DNA of 64,000 nt. It comes from Tubiluchus corallicola. Lineage: Eukaryota > Priapulida > Priapulimorpha > Priapulimorphida > Tubiluchidae. Below the pieces are notes generated by a model that was not told the origin of the DNA, did no database searches, and was given only the letters and a program-made list of their open reading frames with translations. Shown here piece after piece: positions 53,801-64,000 of this stretch. Position 1 is the stretch's first letter, and each line of letters starts with the position of its first letter. Position numbers and translations under genes: made by a program. The stretch lies in NCBI GenBank assembly GCA_030141605.1, contig JAQGDQ010000035.1, positions 248,001-312,000 of the forward strand, written 5' to 3'.

Positions 53801-56800
53801 TTTTAATCGAAAGAGCTTAACTATTGAGGTACTACTACAAGACCATATCAAACTGTAACATAATTATTGAAATGATAACGGCAACTGCAGTGACAATGGC
53901 GATGGTACAAAGATGGATTTTGGTCTCTAACACTGTACTATAATCCTGTGGCATGGCCATTATAATTTTTCAAAAGAAAGTTAATTACACTCTTTCTGGA
54001 CAACACATAATTCTGCTTTATGATTTTTTTTACCAATAATCAACTTATTTGAATGTTTAAACTAATTAAATTAACGTGAATCTTTAGTTTTGATTCACTT
54101 TAAGGCTTATCACTAATTATTCACACCATAATAGTTTAATAAATGTTATGTTATTTAATAAATAAATAATAATAAAGCTAAGCCAAATTAAAAATAAAAC
54201 AAGACATTTTTGTTTCAATTTTATGCTGGGTGGATGAGTTTAGAAGTTAGGGCTTTTAGGGTGGAAAAGGTTGAATAGCACTGTTTTACAGGACTGCATC
54301 ATTTTTGTAGAAACTGTACTACTCTAGTGCACGCTTAGTGTTGTTAGTCTTTACTACTAGAGCAATATTTTGCAGTTTAAGTTTTTTCTTGTCTTTTCTA
54401 CACTATGTGTTACGTAATTAACTAGTAATCATGATACTAATTATGTTATCCAAAAATTACATAAAGTTTAATGATTTTTGTGATTTTTTTCTTTATGTGA
54501 AGAAAGTAAACAATTGCTGGAAATTTTTCCCATTTTTATTATAAGATTTTTTTATTTATTACTCCACTTTTCATTATAATGGTTTATTTCCATGTAAGTA
54601 GGTTCATAAAACTTTAGAGCATTACTCTGTTGAAACAAGAAAAAAGTATTGGTAAATAATCTTAAATACTACATCAATTTCTATTTTATTTCACAATGCC
54701 ATGTGAAAGAGAAACAACAATTAATCAATGAATAGAATAATAATTAACAATGATGATTACCCGTTATTTCGTCGTTAGCAATGCGATCAATAAGCTCCAC
54801 TATCCTACCCTGCATGGTCTTGCATGTGCGATGTAACTCCTGTATTAATCAATATTCAAGTTACAAGAATCATACTGTGTCAGATATTAAAGTGAAAATG
54901 TACGTGTAACATTACATACTGCACATCATTACTTTAGTAAATTCTAGTTTATAATTTAGTTGCAATGAAGCAAAACTAAGAAATACACTCAGCTGCGAGG
55001 CGATCTACATCACATTGGAATAATGAATCATAAAAATGCAGGAAAGCAATACTAAATTAGAAAATTGAAAAAAATTTGGGCTAAAATTTTCTACACAAGA
55101 AATTAGTTTGTGAAGCAGATTAGTGTTAGGATTAGAGCTAGGGTTAGTGTTAGGGCAGGAGTATTGAAATTGTGTGGAGAATTGTAAACTCTTCCAAATT
55201 TTGCATTTAACTGGGACTCAAGCCCATGGGCTTCAATTGTTCAGGCAGCTATGCAACCATTAAACCGCTGATTTTTCACTCACAAATTTACACCGTCAGC
55301 CACTAGAGGTCTATCAAAGGGAATCATACTCCACACTGTATCACAACGTAGAACAAAATGAATCACATAAACACACAAATGCAATACTAAAGCAGAAAGC
55401 GCACCTGTAGTAATTCCATGTCAGCTGGTTCTACTCGTGATGGCTGTAACTCGGTTAGCATTTCGCCCAACACACGAACATTACCCATAACAACGTCCAT
55501 CTCACTACGAAGTTTACTTGTCTGCTCGGGTGTTAAGTTATATGGTCCAGCTTGTACAGGAGCTGGTGTAGCTACAGGTGATCCATGGCTTGCCACAGAA
55601 CGTCTCTCTGTGGAAGCTGGTGCCTGCGTCTGAAACAGAATCTTATTAAATAAACAATAAGTATGAATATCATATAACATATAAATACTCATACAGTACA
55701 AAACAACAAATTTGATCATATTTCTCGATTATGATAAAGCACCTGGCAAAAAGTCAATAATTTTGTTCTTAAAGTCAGAAGAATTTTATGCACAAAGATA
55801 CGCCATTCATTAAGGTGATCATTACAGCGTTAAATATCGATTAAACTTTTTTAAGATCTTTACACACCTAAAACGTAACAATGTTTGCTTTATCTTGTGT
55901 CAAACCAAGTGTATTAATCTTGCTTATAATTCATGGATATGCGATTATAATAACCTTTAATTTGTCAAATTAACAACTGTTACTTCAAACTATTATAAAT
56001 ACAGACGTACCTGTTCTGCATGAGCACGTGGTGGCCTTGTTGCTACCGATTCGCTCTCATTTACGCTCTGTAATAATGGAAAATCATTGTCGAACAATGA
56101 ATAACTAAATAAAGTTACTACACCTTATTTCATCAATGCTAGATTGAAAATTAATGGCATTCATGTACTTGTACTTCTGGCTGCATGCATTTCTGTGTAT
56201 GAACATATTTCTGGCTGTATATTACATAGTGATAGCTAGTGATATCTAAAAATTCACAACAACTAAAAAAACTACAGAATGTACTTCCCCACTTACTCTT
56301 TGAGGTGTGTGTATTGGTGCCAAGCTGTCAAGATCTGTCATGGGAAACTCGATACCTTTGTTTTTTAGGTCAGCATAAATTTGCACAACACCATTCATAT
56401 CTGGCGAGCCCCTAAATGCATCTGCCCATGCCTGAAAAGTAACCAAAGCAGTAGTTAGGTACTTAAACAGCTAGCACAGTTAAATAGATAATACAGCTCT
56501 AAACTACTAAATCACATCTTAATTTTTAAAAATTAAATTCTTAAAATATTAAGCGTCAAAATAAGTTTTAAAACAGTAGTCAAAACTGCATAAAAAGTGA
56601 TTCATTTGAGACTGACTGATCACTTAGTCACTAGTATAACACAGAATCTTATAATGCTCAGTAGTCTTCTTTACAACTATTTGGATTAACATTAGTCGTT
56701 GGTAAAACAATAAATGACTTTAAGAAAAAATATCAACCTTGGGTACGGTAAGAGATGCTGCTTACTTCAAAATCAATATAAATTTGAGAGTTAGTTACAG

Positions 56801-59800
56801 TCTATTAAACAATATGAACGTAGACATGTCCAGCCATGTCTAGATAGTCAAAAGTCTTTATTCTGACTCAAAATCCAATGCATTTCCAGAATCCAATGCA
56901 TTCCGATGAAAGAATCAAGTCATTGCCATCTTAATAAAATGATGATTTCCACACAAAAGGCATCCAAGCTTGTTAAAGGAAAGGCCAAGCCTTCTGGGAA
57001 GTTAAGCTCATTTCAATGTTTGAAAAAATGTTAGAAGGAATTAGGAATGAAATTGTGACAACCAATTCGTGCAATTAGTAAAATCACTTCAAAGTCACTA
57101 TAATTTTACACTTTCAAATTTCACCATTTTGAACGCCCATTTTTTTCACCAATGGCGTGATTCGTCAATTGAAGAAAACCAGCGCAATTCGACTTTCGTC
57201 AAAATTATAAGTTTTTACAAAAAATTAGATAGCCGATTTTGTGACATTTTTGGATGAACATAAGGTAACATAAATCCACCAGTTATGTCACAATTTCAAG
57301 TGAATGGCAGTAACCACCAAGCCTGAAAATTTCTATACAGCAGTTTCTTTTATAGCAGTCTTGCAGCAGTAGAGTTGTCATGAAAAAACAGCTACATGGG
57401 GAAAATCCAAATGCACAGTGAAAAAAACAAATATTTCATGTCCTTATTCAGAAAGTATTTTTACATTTGCCAATTTTGCTTACCTGTATAAGACTAAGAA
57501 CTTTTTCTTGTACGGCTGTAGGAGGATCATTTTTTGGGCCAATAATTTTCACGAGGTCGTTGATAAAATCTTTTGTCATAACAAGAACATGAAACCTGTG
57601 TCCACAGTTCTTAACACAGGTTTCAAGAACCTGCAAAAAATAACCAATCGTGAAGGTATAATTTTAACGAAAATAAAGCTGTTTTCACCTATAGCAGGTA
57701 TATGTGATTGTCATGTAGCTGTCACAAAACATTTAAAGCAAAATATACAGAAGATGCTCTCTATGCACTCTACTACATATCAGTTTCCGCTGTAAGTTTA
57801 GATCTTGCCAGTCTTGCACACTACTAGCTGCCATCTCATGCAATATCACAGTATTTAAATGTTTCAATGTTTATCACAAAGCCTGACTTGAAAAGACTCA
57901 CACAATCAATCCTGGAGGTATGACTGCCTACGATTTCACCACTTCTTAGCATTTTATTCAAATTGTCAATAACCTACTTAGATACGTGATTGTAACACAG
58001 ACACAGGGCCTATGAAAGGAGTACTTTGTTCTAGGGCCCAAGAGCTAAGAAAGGCCTATGCAATCATGCAACACCCATTCTCCCTTGAGAACAAATGCTT
58101 TTTATTACCCCCAGCTCGGCATACACTTACATCCACATACTCAAAACATGACTATTCTTATTACACCATAGACTTGTTGATCTAGTACAAATGAGCATTG
58201 CCAGACAAGTTGATGTTGATAATGTAATTAGAAAATTTGTAAGGAAAAGCCAGAAAAGCACATTTTAATTAGTACTCCAGTTAAAAGTTCAATCTGTTTT
58301 TTGTTTTTTTATCAAAAGTATTTTCCTTGGAAAGAAATTATTGTGAAAGTTTAAAAAGCATTTCACTGTGAAAAAACCTAAAAGGTGATTGGTGAATGTA
58401 ACCATAAATACAGATTTGTATTGCTGCATTAAGTGAACATGTTTGTTACATTATGTTATATCTGATCATGGAAATAAAGCACTTATGAGAGTTTACATGT
58501 ATGTTTACTGAACATTAAATCCCCAATTTTGAGAAAAGTCTTTGTCTGGGCCCAAAGCGGTCTTGTACTGCCTTGCAAAATTTGTCTTGGAGGACCTGCA
58601 CAGACGAAAGTAAGTTACGTACGGTAAGTCTCTTACTTTGACCGTAATCCTACTGAATGAATTAGATGTTGAAGTATTTGCACCAATCAGAGCTTCTGAC
58701 CATTCACCTATCATGGTTTTCTCACCCACAATTTCTCCACCATGGCTTCCTAGATTTTTCATCAAACAGTTTTTTGCTGTATTAAAGCTGACTGCGACTC
58801 TCTTCATTCCTTTCTTGCAGACACTCTCAAATTATCTCTTCTCTCTTAACACTTCTAAAACTGTGGATGTTAAATTAGCCTTAAGTGGTTCGAATAATAC
58901 CATCGCTTGCTTTGCATCGCTACCTTTATTCTCTGCCTGCTGTATTGCTGGAACTTGAGATACAGCATAGCATGGATGTCATAATGTTATAAAAATCAAT
59001 AGAAAATTACTGTGGGGAGTGCAAAGCTGACATAATTGGGCCAAACCTGTCCTCATTTCAATAACTAACCAACAGAAATGGCTAAGTTTGAAAGATCTCT
59101 AGTGCATTTCAATTGTAGTTAATGTGCTATCAATACTTGTTCGACACTTTAGCAAGAATTCTACAATCAAGGACAATGAAAACCAGCTTCCTTTATGCAA
59201 TACAACCTACATGATTCCACGACAAAAATAAAGAGGTAGTTAATCACAACAAGCCTTATTAGTATTAGCAATATAGTAAACTCCGTGTAATTTGGATGGC
59301 TGTCTGAGATGTGCAATAAACCAAGTTGGTAAAGATGCAATGCGTCCAATGGACGGGGAGTCTGCTTCATGGCCAAATGTTACTTAAATTACTTTAAAAT
59401 TGGTATGAATTGCTCCCCAAAGATATACCAAATACAGAGACATATGGAGTTAAAAAAACAAAGTTTTACGATTGCTTTAAGCATTGACATATACAGAAAC
59501 AAATCCATTCTAAAAAATCTGTCTGCGATGAATGTTATTCTGAAAGCAATTTTTTAATCTCGCCTCTTCGTATCATGCCTAGAAATATTGCTCATATCAT
59601 GTAAACCATGGACTAAAGAGTTGAAAAGGTTCTAAATATGTGATAGATATTAAAAATGATATACTCATATACTAAAATATAAGCATAGCACTGATCCATC
59701 ACCCGTAGTACTAAGACTTTTTTTAGTTGCTATCTTAGTCTGTATTTGACCCTCTGGCTAGGTATGATTAAAGTTTAACATTTAGCTCAACTTTTATGAA

Positions 59801-61269
59801 AGCTGCTCAGGGAATCTCTTCTTATCATTAGTTCGTAAATTCTGTTTCCTATATTTTTATCCTGTTACTCCAGGACGCAAACAGCTGCATATATATAATT
59901 TTTCCAATCAAACAACTTATCTGTGAAATTCTTAACTTAAATTTTTTTCCTCTTAACTACGACTTTACTTTCTTCAAGAAGAACATTAATATTTATCTCC
60001 TATAATCAACAGATTAACAATAAGTATAAAAACAGTTACTGTGCACACAAATGTATTACAATTGTAACAATAAAGTAAGACATGCTTACAGTTAAAGTGT
60101 ACATGACTGTAGTATAATTTTTCCCAACATTTTGCTGCAATCTCTTCCGGATAGCTTTCATCCCATCTTTGGGCCTACAAATACACAAATGGTAAGAGTT
60201 TTTAATTATTGCTTACTTGATGATGTATTTAGGATGATATGAGAGAAACTGACAATAAATTTTTGTCATAAGTTAAGGTACATAAGGCAGAAGCAATATA
60301 TCTACAATGCGGAAAAATAGGGATTGTAAATAATGACCAACTTACTAAGACACCTGAATAATGAATAGGCGGTGATCGAGGTGATGGGTAGGATGAATGA
60401 GAACAAGCTTACAGACTTTTTGCTTATCATCGAGTGTGTCAGCTTCATCTCAGAAGAATTTATCAGACAATCACTGGACGATCATAGCTAATCAGAAGCA
60501 GATATCACCAAGCAAAAAAGTCTTGGCTTTTCCATTGAGCTTATGGCAACATCACAAGCAAAACCTTTCAAAAATTCATGGAAATTGACAGAATGACCGG
60601 GTTCTAGCCGGAAATCAACATAAAACAGGCGAAGATTATCTCAGCCACAAACGAGCTGAAAATAAGCGAAAAGTCACTTGCTACAGATCTGCCCAACACT
60701 GCGTGTAGGACACCATGCAACATCCGGAAACCATCCAAGGAGTAACCATCGTTATAAGAGAAAGGGGATTACAATATTCTGCCTTGTCATTGATTCCTAA
60801 AACTTTGTGGTCTGTAAATACATCATCAAAGGCAATATTGACAGTCAGTAGTCTCAAAGAAAACACAGAGAAAGGTAGTGGACAAATGATATCAAGTAGT
60901 GGACAGGGCTGGTGCAGATGTGTAGCTGATCTTCGTCAGTGAGGATGGATGTAGGAAAAGTAAATTAAAGTAAAACTAATTATTAAAAGACTTTATAAAC
61001 TTTGCATTTGCGATTTAATACTATTTCTATAACTTTAAAAGAAAATAAACAAAACATTTTATTGCTTTGACTACTAAAGTAGTACAAACATAGGACCTAC
61101 ACTTTTATTTAAGCGTGTTCTTAAAATATTTTAAGTGATGTTCCTAATTACCATTTAAATGATTTTATAGTACATAATATTTACCCTTCATCTGTTTCAT
61201 TGATGATATCACAGATTTCCATATTTAGGGCCCAATCTTCAGATGCCAGACTGGAATCTGTAGCTCGTT
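47848..61269 (-). CDS. TOM1: TOM1/TOM1L2-type endosomal adaptor (VHS + GAT), 5' partial
   Basis: Exons in transcript order are 61185-61269, 60090-60174, 57484-57630, 56297-56431, 56011-56067, 55405-55629, 54761-54839, 52896-53062, 51482-51644, 51040-51138, 50285-50363, 49343-49436, microexon 49158-49181, 48341-48428 and 47848-47978 (stop). They join in phase to about 552 aa; human TOM1 is 492. The VHS domain reads [56 protein letters not shown] and [17 protein letters not shown]. The GAT domain reads [20 protein letters not shown] then [20 protein letters not shown]. The tail has [21 protein letters not shown] and a terminal LFAL as in TOM1. The family binds ubiquitin, clathrin, TOLLIP and endofin in endosomal sorting. 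The first coding exon, about 18 residues, was not found. The central linker is longer than in vertebrates. Confidence 0.95.
49158..49181 (-). CDS. TOM1: TOM1 24-bp microexon (DGTGESLP)
   Basis: On the minus strand the tract gcttttttcacag precedes GATGGAACTGGCGAGTCTTTACCG, followed by donor gtaaat. It is in phase 0 with exons 49343-49436 and 48341-48428, so it can be skipped without a frameshift. It lies in the poorly conserved linker before the C-terminal motif, where similarity to other species cannot confirm it. Confidence 0.6.
53317..54283. mobile_element. hAT-type element, non-autonomous, in a TOM1 intron
   Basis: The ends CAGTGCTATTCAACGTGG and, inverted, CAGTGCTATTCAACCTTTTC bound 967 bp. 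The flanks TTTTACAC (53309-53316) and TTTTACAG (54284-54291) match at seven of eight positions. The interior is AT-rich and has no recognised transposase. Confidence 0.85.
55079..55205 (+). mobile_element. Small MITE with TTAGGG-like core, copy 2
   Basis: This is homologous, in inverse orientation, to 5230-5385. CTACACAAGAAATTAGTTTG leads into GCTAGGGTTAGTGTTAGGGC, then ATTGAAATTGTGTGGAGAAT and TGTAAACTC. It lies in the TOM1 intron next to the GAT exon 55405-55629. A tRNA-like fragment (GGGACTCAAGCCC) follows at about 55208. Confidence 0.65.
56432..57483. other. TOM1 intron within the VHS-coding part
   Basis: AT-rich intron with no coding similarity, transposon end or repeat array recognised. 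Confidence 0.6.
57631..60089. other. TOM1 intron with an unidentified decayed coding-like stretch
   Basis: Around 58505-58960 the minus strand is nearly open for about 150 codons with one stop ([18 protein letters not shown] ... [18 protein letters not shown] ... [12 protein letters not shown]). The composition looks protein-like but I do not recognise the family. It may be a processed pseudogene or a transposon piece. The rest of the intron shows nothing. Confidence 0.35.
60175..61184. other. TOM1 intron, unidentified stretch of higher GC
   Basis: About 60390-60955 is less AT-rich than its surroundings and has several short open frames on both strands, none with recognisable motifs. It may be the interior of an unrecognised transposon. 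Confidence 0.3.
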
Positions 61270-62600
61270 CTGCAAAACACTCGATAATTAACAGTTCGAT
61301 AATTAAGCACTTACAAAACCTGTTGATTATGCGCTTAAGCCTACATGAAGTTGGATGCAAGCATATAATGGCAGGGCATACTCAACAAAACAGAGATGGC
61401 GTTTGTGGCAAGACCAGAGCTGCGCTCATTATCACCAATAACCGACAAAGCTGTCTTAACAAATCTGTACGTGATCTAACCTAATAGCTGACATGCAAGT
61501 TCCTTTGCATCAATTAATGATCTGTAATGATATTTACAGACATCTGCATAGACTTAATCATGTCTTTCATGACAAATTCTTTCAAGCTGCACCTGTCAAG
61601 GAAAGGTACATAGATCTACGTATACCATGAAATAGGCAATCTGATCTGACACAAATGTCTAAGTGTCAAAGTCTCAGAGACCAGGACCTGATAAAATGAA
61701 ACTTGTAAATAAAAAGTCAAGGAGTATGCATTCTAAATTATTTTTCCATTATTTTTTTTAATTTTGCAGAAATATTATATTATTTAAGGCAAATGGCAAC
61801 TCGGTAAAGTAGTACAAATCATACATGTGCAAGAACCTACCAGTACATTTTCCGTCATTGTAGTGTGAATCATTAGAATAGTTTAGAATGGTTACACCCT
61901 CACCCCGAAACCTTTGCAAAACTAATGCTTTACAGGTAAGTCAGCATATTCAATGGTATTGCTCATAGTATACTGGCTATAGAAAACTTTGGATGGTTAA
62001 AGGAAAACCAGATGATTGTGTAAACATTAGTTCAGAATAAAGAATGCTCTAAAATATTGAAAACTACAAAAGCTTAGATTAAATAATAATTACCTCGGAT
62101 ACTCAAATTTCTTTAAACTTTCAAAGCTACGCGCTGCTCAGTGAATCTAGGAAGATTCGAAAAACTATGGTGCCTTTTTATCACATTCGTGTGGCTGACA
62201 AATAGAAGGCGGTACCGTGATAAGCATGATCATGAACTGCAGTGTTAGTTTCTGATGTCGTATGATGTTAAGCACATTTTTTGTGACATCATGCATTTAA
62301 ACAGTACTGTAACACAAACGTACTTGATGCGCAAGGGAAGACGCCTGCCACTGCACAAACTGTGGTTATCTTCTGACATAAGCAATAGCTGTGTTCGGTT
62401 GCCATAATTAACTTCCTAAGCTAATTATTCAAATATGAGGAAAAATTGTTAACTTTTATAGGCAAAAAATGTATATTTTGGACAGTATATTAAAATGAGA
62501 TTGAGTCTAAACAATCGTCAGGTCTTCCTTTAAATTTTTCATCAACTTTTTGCACTATTTTTTGTGGTCAAATGTACACAAAAGTTCAACCAAGCGAACC
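61270..62600. other. Upstream of TOM1 exon 2; first exon not located
   Basis: The expected exon (M-x-F-L-L-G-N-P-F-x-x-P-V-G-Q-x-I-E on the minus strand) was looked for and not found. A donor-like gtaatt at about 62093 on the minus strand follows sequence without a start codon, and could be an untranslated exon at best. Confidence 0.4.
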
Positions 62601-64000
62601 TAAATACAATTCTCCCGGTTTTGATGAACGATCGAGATTAATCCGCTCTAGAGGTTAAGCATGGTAGTTTATTTGATTTTTTAAACATGTTGGCCACCAC
62701 TATTGTATGGTAATTGATGATAATAACAGCTCTACCGTATTTCATCTCAACTGTTACAAAGCCATAACATCGGCATTAGAGTCTATCCCTTGGGATCACA
62801 TTCTGGCTGAAGCAGATGTTGAGACTTCCTGGTTGTTGATTTTTGAACAATTGCAAGGACTTAATGAAAAACATATACCACTTAAAACTCGTAAATCTAA
62901 GAGCAAGCCAGCTTGGTTTAACCACAAACGTAAACATGTGCTAAACAGCAAACGTAATAAGTACCGAACCTACAAGCATACCTTAGACCCAACTGATTTT
63001 GCTGTCTATAAGCAACAAGAACGTCTGACACATAGTGTTCTAAGAAGTTAGAAGAGTAGAAAGTTAGAACTTATGAAAACAGGCTGGCTGACAATCTAAA
63101 ACATGATAGTAAATAATTTTTGTCATATGTAAATCGTAATCGGCTCTGTCGACCATGAGTAGGACCATTAGGCTTGGAAAATGATACACTAACATCCGAC
63201 CCCCAAACTATGGCAGAAATTCTCAACAACCAATTCTTCAGAGCAGTCACACGAGAAAACATGAACAACATGCTGTATATGCCTTCTTTAACTCTCACCT
63301 TATAGTATACATCACTCAGGCAATAACATCACTCAGAAAGAACTCGTCTGCTGGTCCAGATGGTATCCACCCAATGTTACTAATTAATGCTGCAGTCTGC
63401 CTAGCTGTACCACTGGTTCAACTTTTTACGAAATCAGTGAGCTATGGAACTGTACCAATATATAAGAAAGGTCCTAAAAGTCGTCCTAAGAATTGTCATC
63501 CTATTGTCTTATCCAGCTCCATTGGTAAAATTATGGAAAGAATTGTCTCCAATGCAATTCTTGATCATCTTATGACATTTCAGTTACTTAACAAATCTTA
63601 CCACGCTTTTTTTAAGCAGGCGCACTTTTACAAGTAACCTTCTTGAATTTTTTAATTTGTCTTCGTGATAAAGGCCATCCTATAGACTTAGATCTTGTCA
63701 AGGCATATGACGAAGTACCTCATCAATGTCTGCTCTTGAAACTAGAAGCCTATGGCATTTCAGGTTCTCTCCATACATGGATTAGGAACTGACTAATTGG
63801 TAGAATGCAACATGTTGAGATCCAAGGTGTTAAATCATCACATGTGCCAGTTTCATCTGGATGTCCTCAGGGAAGTGTTCTTGGGCCAATGTTGTTCCTG
63901 ATTTTTATAGATGATCTAGACCAAGAAATCTGTTCTAGACTCTTGAAATTTGCTGATGACACGAAATGTACCAATACTGTGAGAAATATATAGTACAATA
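62600..64000 (+). mobile_element. Decayed LINE (CR1/Rex-type), running out of the window
   Basis: 62707-63051 translates to the endonuclease-RT linker (SIPWDHILAEADVETSWLL, KSKPAWFNHKRK). Broken reverse transcriptase follows: ELSSYCLIQLHW-type frames, then DLDLVKAYDEVPHQCLLLKL at about 63685-63745. 63805-63990 carries [19 protein letters not shown] and an intact FADDTK active site. Several stops and frameshifts make it non-functional. It lies upstream of TOM1 exon 2, on the opposite strand. Confidence 0.85.

Noticed and set aside
61837-61856. Minus-strand ATG (M-T-E-N-V-L) followed by gtaggt, considered as TOM1 exon 1
   Set aside because: The phase does not fit exon 61185-61269, which needs one base of a split Glu codon, and the residues do not match the TOM1 N-terminus.

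Overview
This is AT-rich nuclear DNA from an animal. The genes have many short exons, long introns with GT/AG borders, and class I and class II transposons in the introns. The four protein-coding genes match known animal families at the level of residues and exon junctions. Nothing in the window fixes the phylum. A marine or other non-insect invertebrate is a reasonable guess because LMX1, endophilin-B and TOM1 are all present, but that is inference. No bacterial or viral genes are seen.

Layout: (1) 205-4419, plus strand: the 3' part of an LMX1-type LIM-homeobox transcription factor, with LIM domain 2, the homeodomain and the conserved C-terminus; its first exons lie upstream of the window. 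(2) 4420-10757: intergenic sequence with a long GA microsatellite, two foldback elements and two MITEs. (3) 10758-36918, minus strand: a complete endophilin-B (SH3GLB/Bif-1) gene of ten exons, including a 21-bp microexon. Its introns hold a LINE, two hAT elements with perfect 8-bp target duplications, a Penelope-like element with inverted long repeats and a decayed hammerhead-ribozyme motif, a higher-order minisatellite with a 314-bp period, and three Tigger/pogo-type elements. (4) 37197-42241, plus strand: a complete four-exon mitochondrial acyl carrier protein (NDUFAB1). It lies head to head with endophilin-B across only 278 bp, so a bidirectional promoter is likely. (5) 42242-47847: intergenic sequence with a hAT element and an exact 48-bp tandem duplication. 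(6) 47848-61269, minus strand: a TOM1/TOM1L2-type endosomal adaptor with VHS and GAT domains. Fourteen exons are resolved here, including a 24-bp microexon; the first coding exon was not found. (7) About 62.6 kb to the end: a decayed LINE on the plus strand, running out of the window.

Endophilin-B and TOM1 both act in membrane trafficking, and NDUFAB1 serves mitochondrial fatty-acid synthesis and complex I. I see no evidence that the four genes form a functional cluster beyond the shared NDUFAB1/endophilin-B promoter interval. All exon borders were read by eye from splice consensus and reading-frame continuity. In every gene the phases close without a frameshift.
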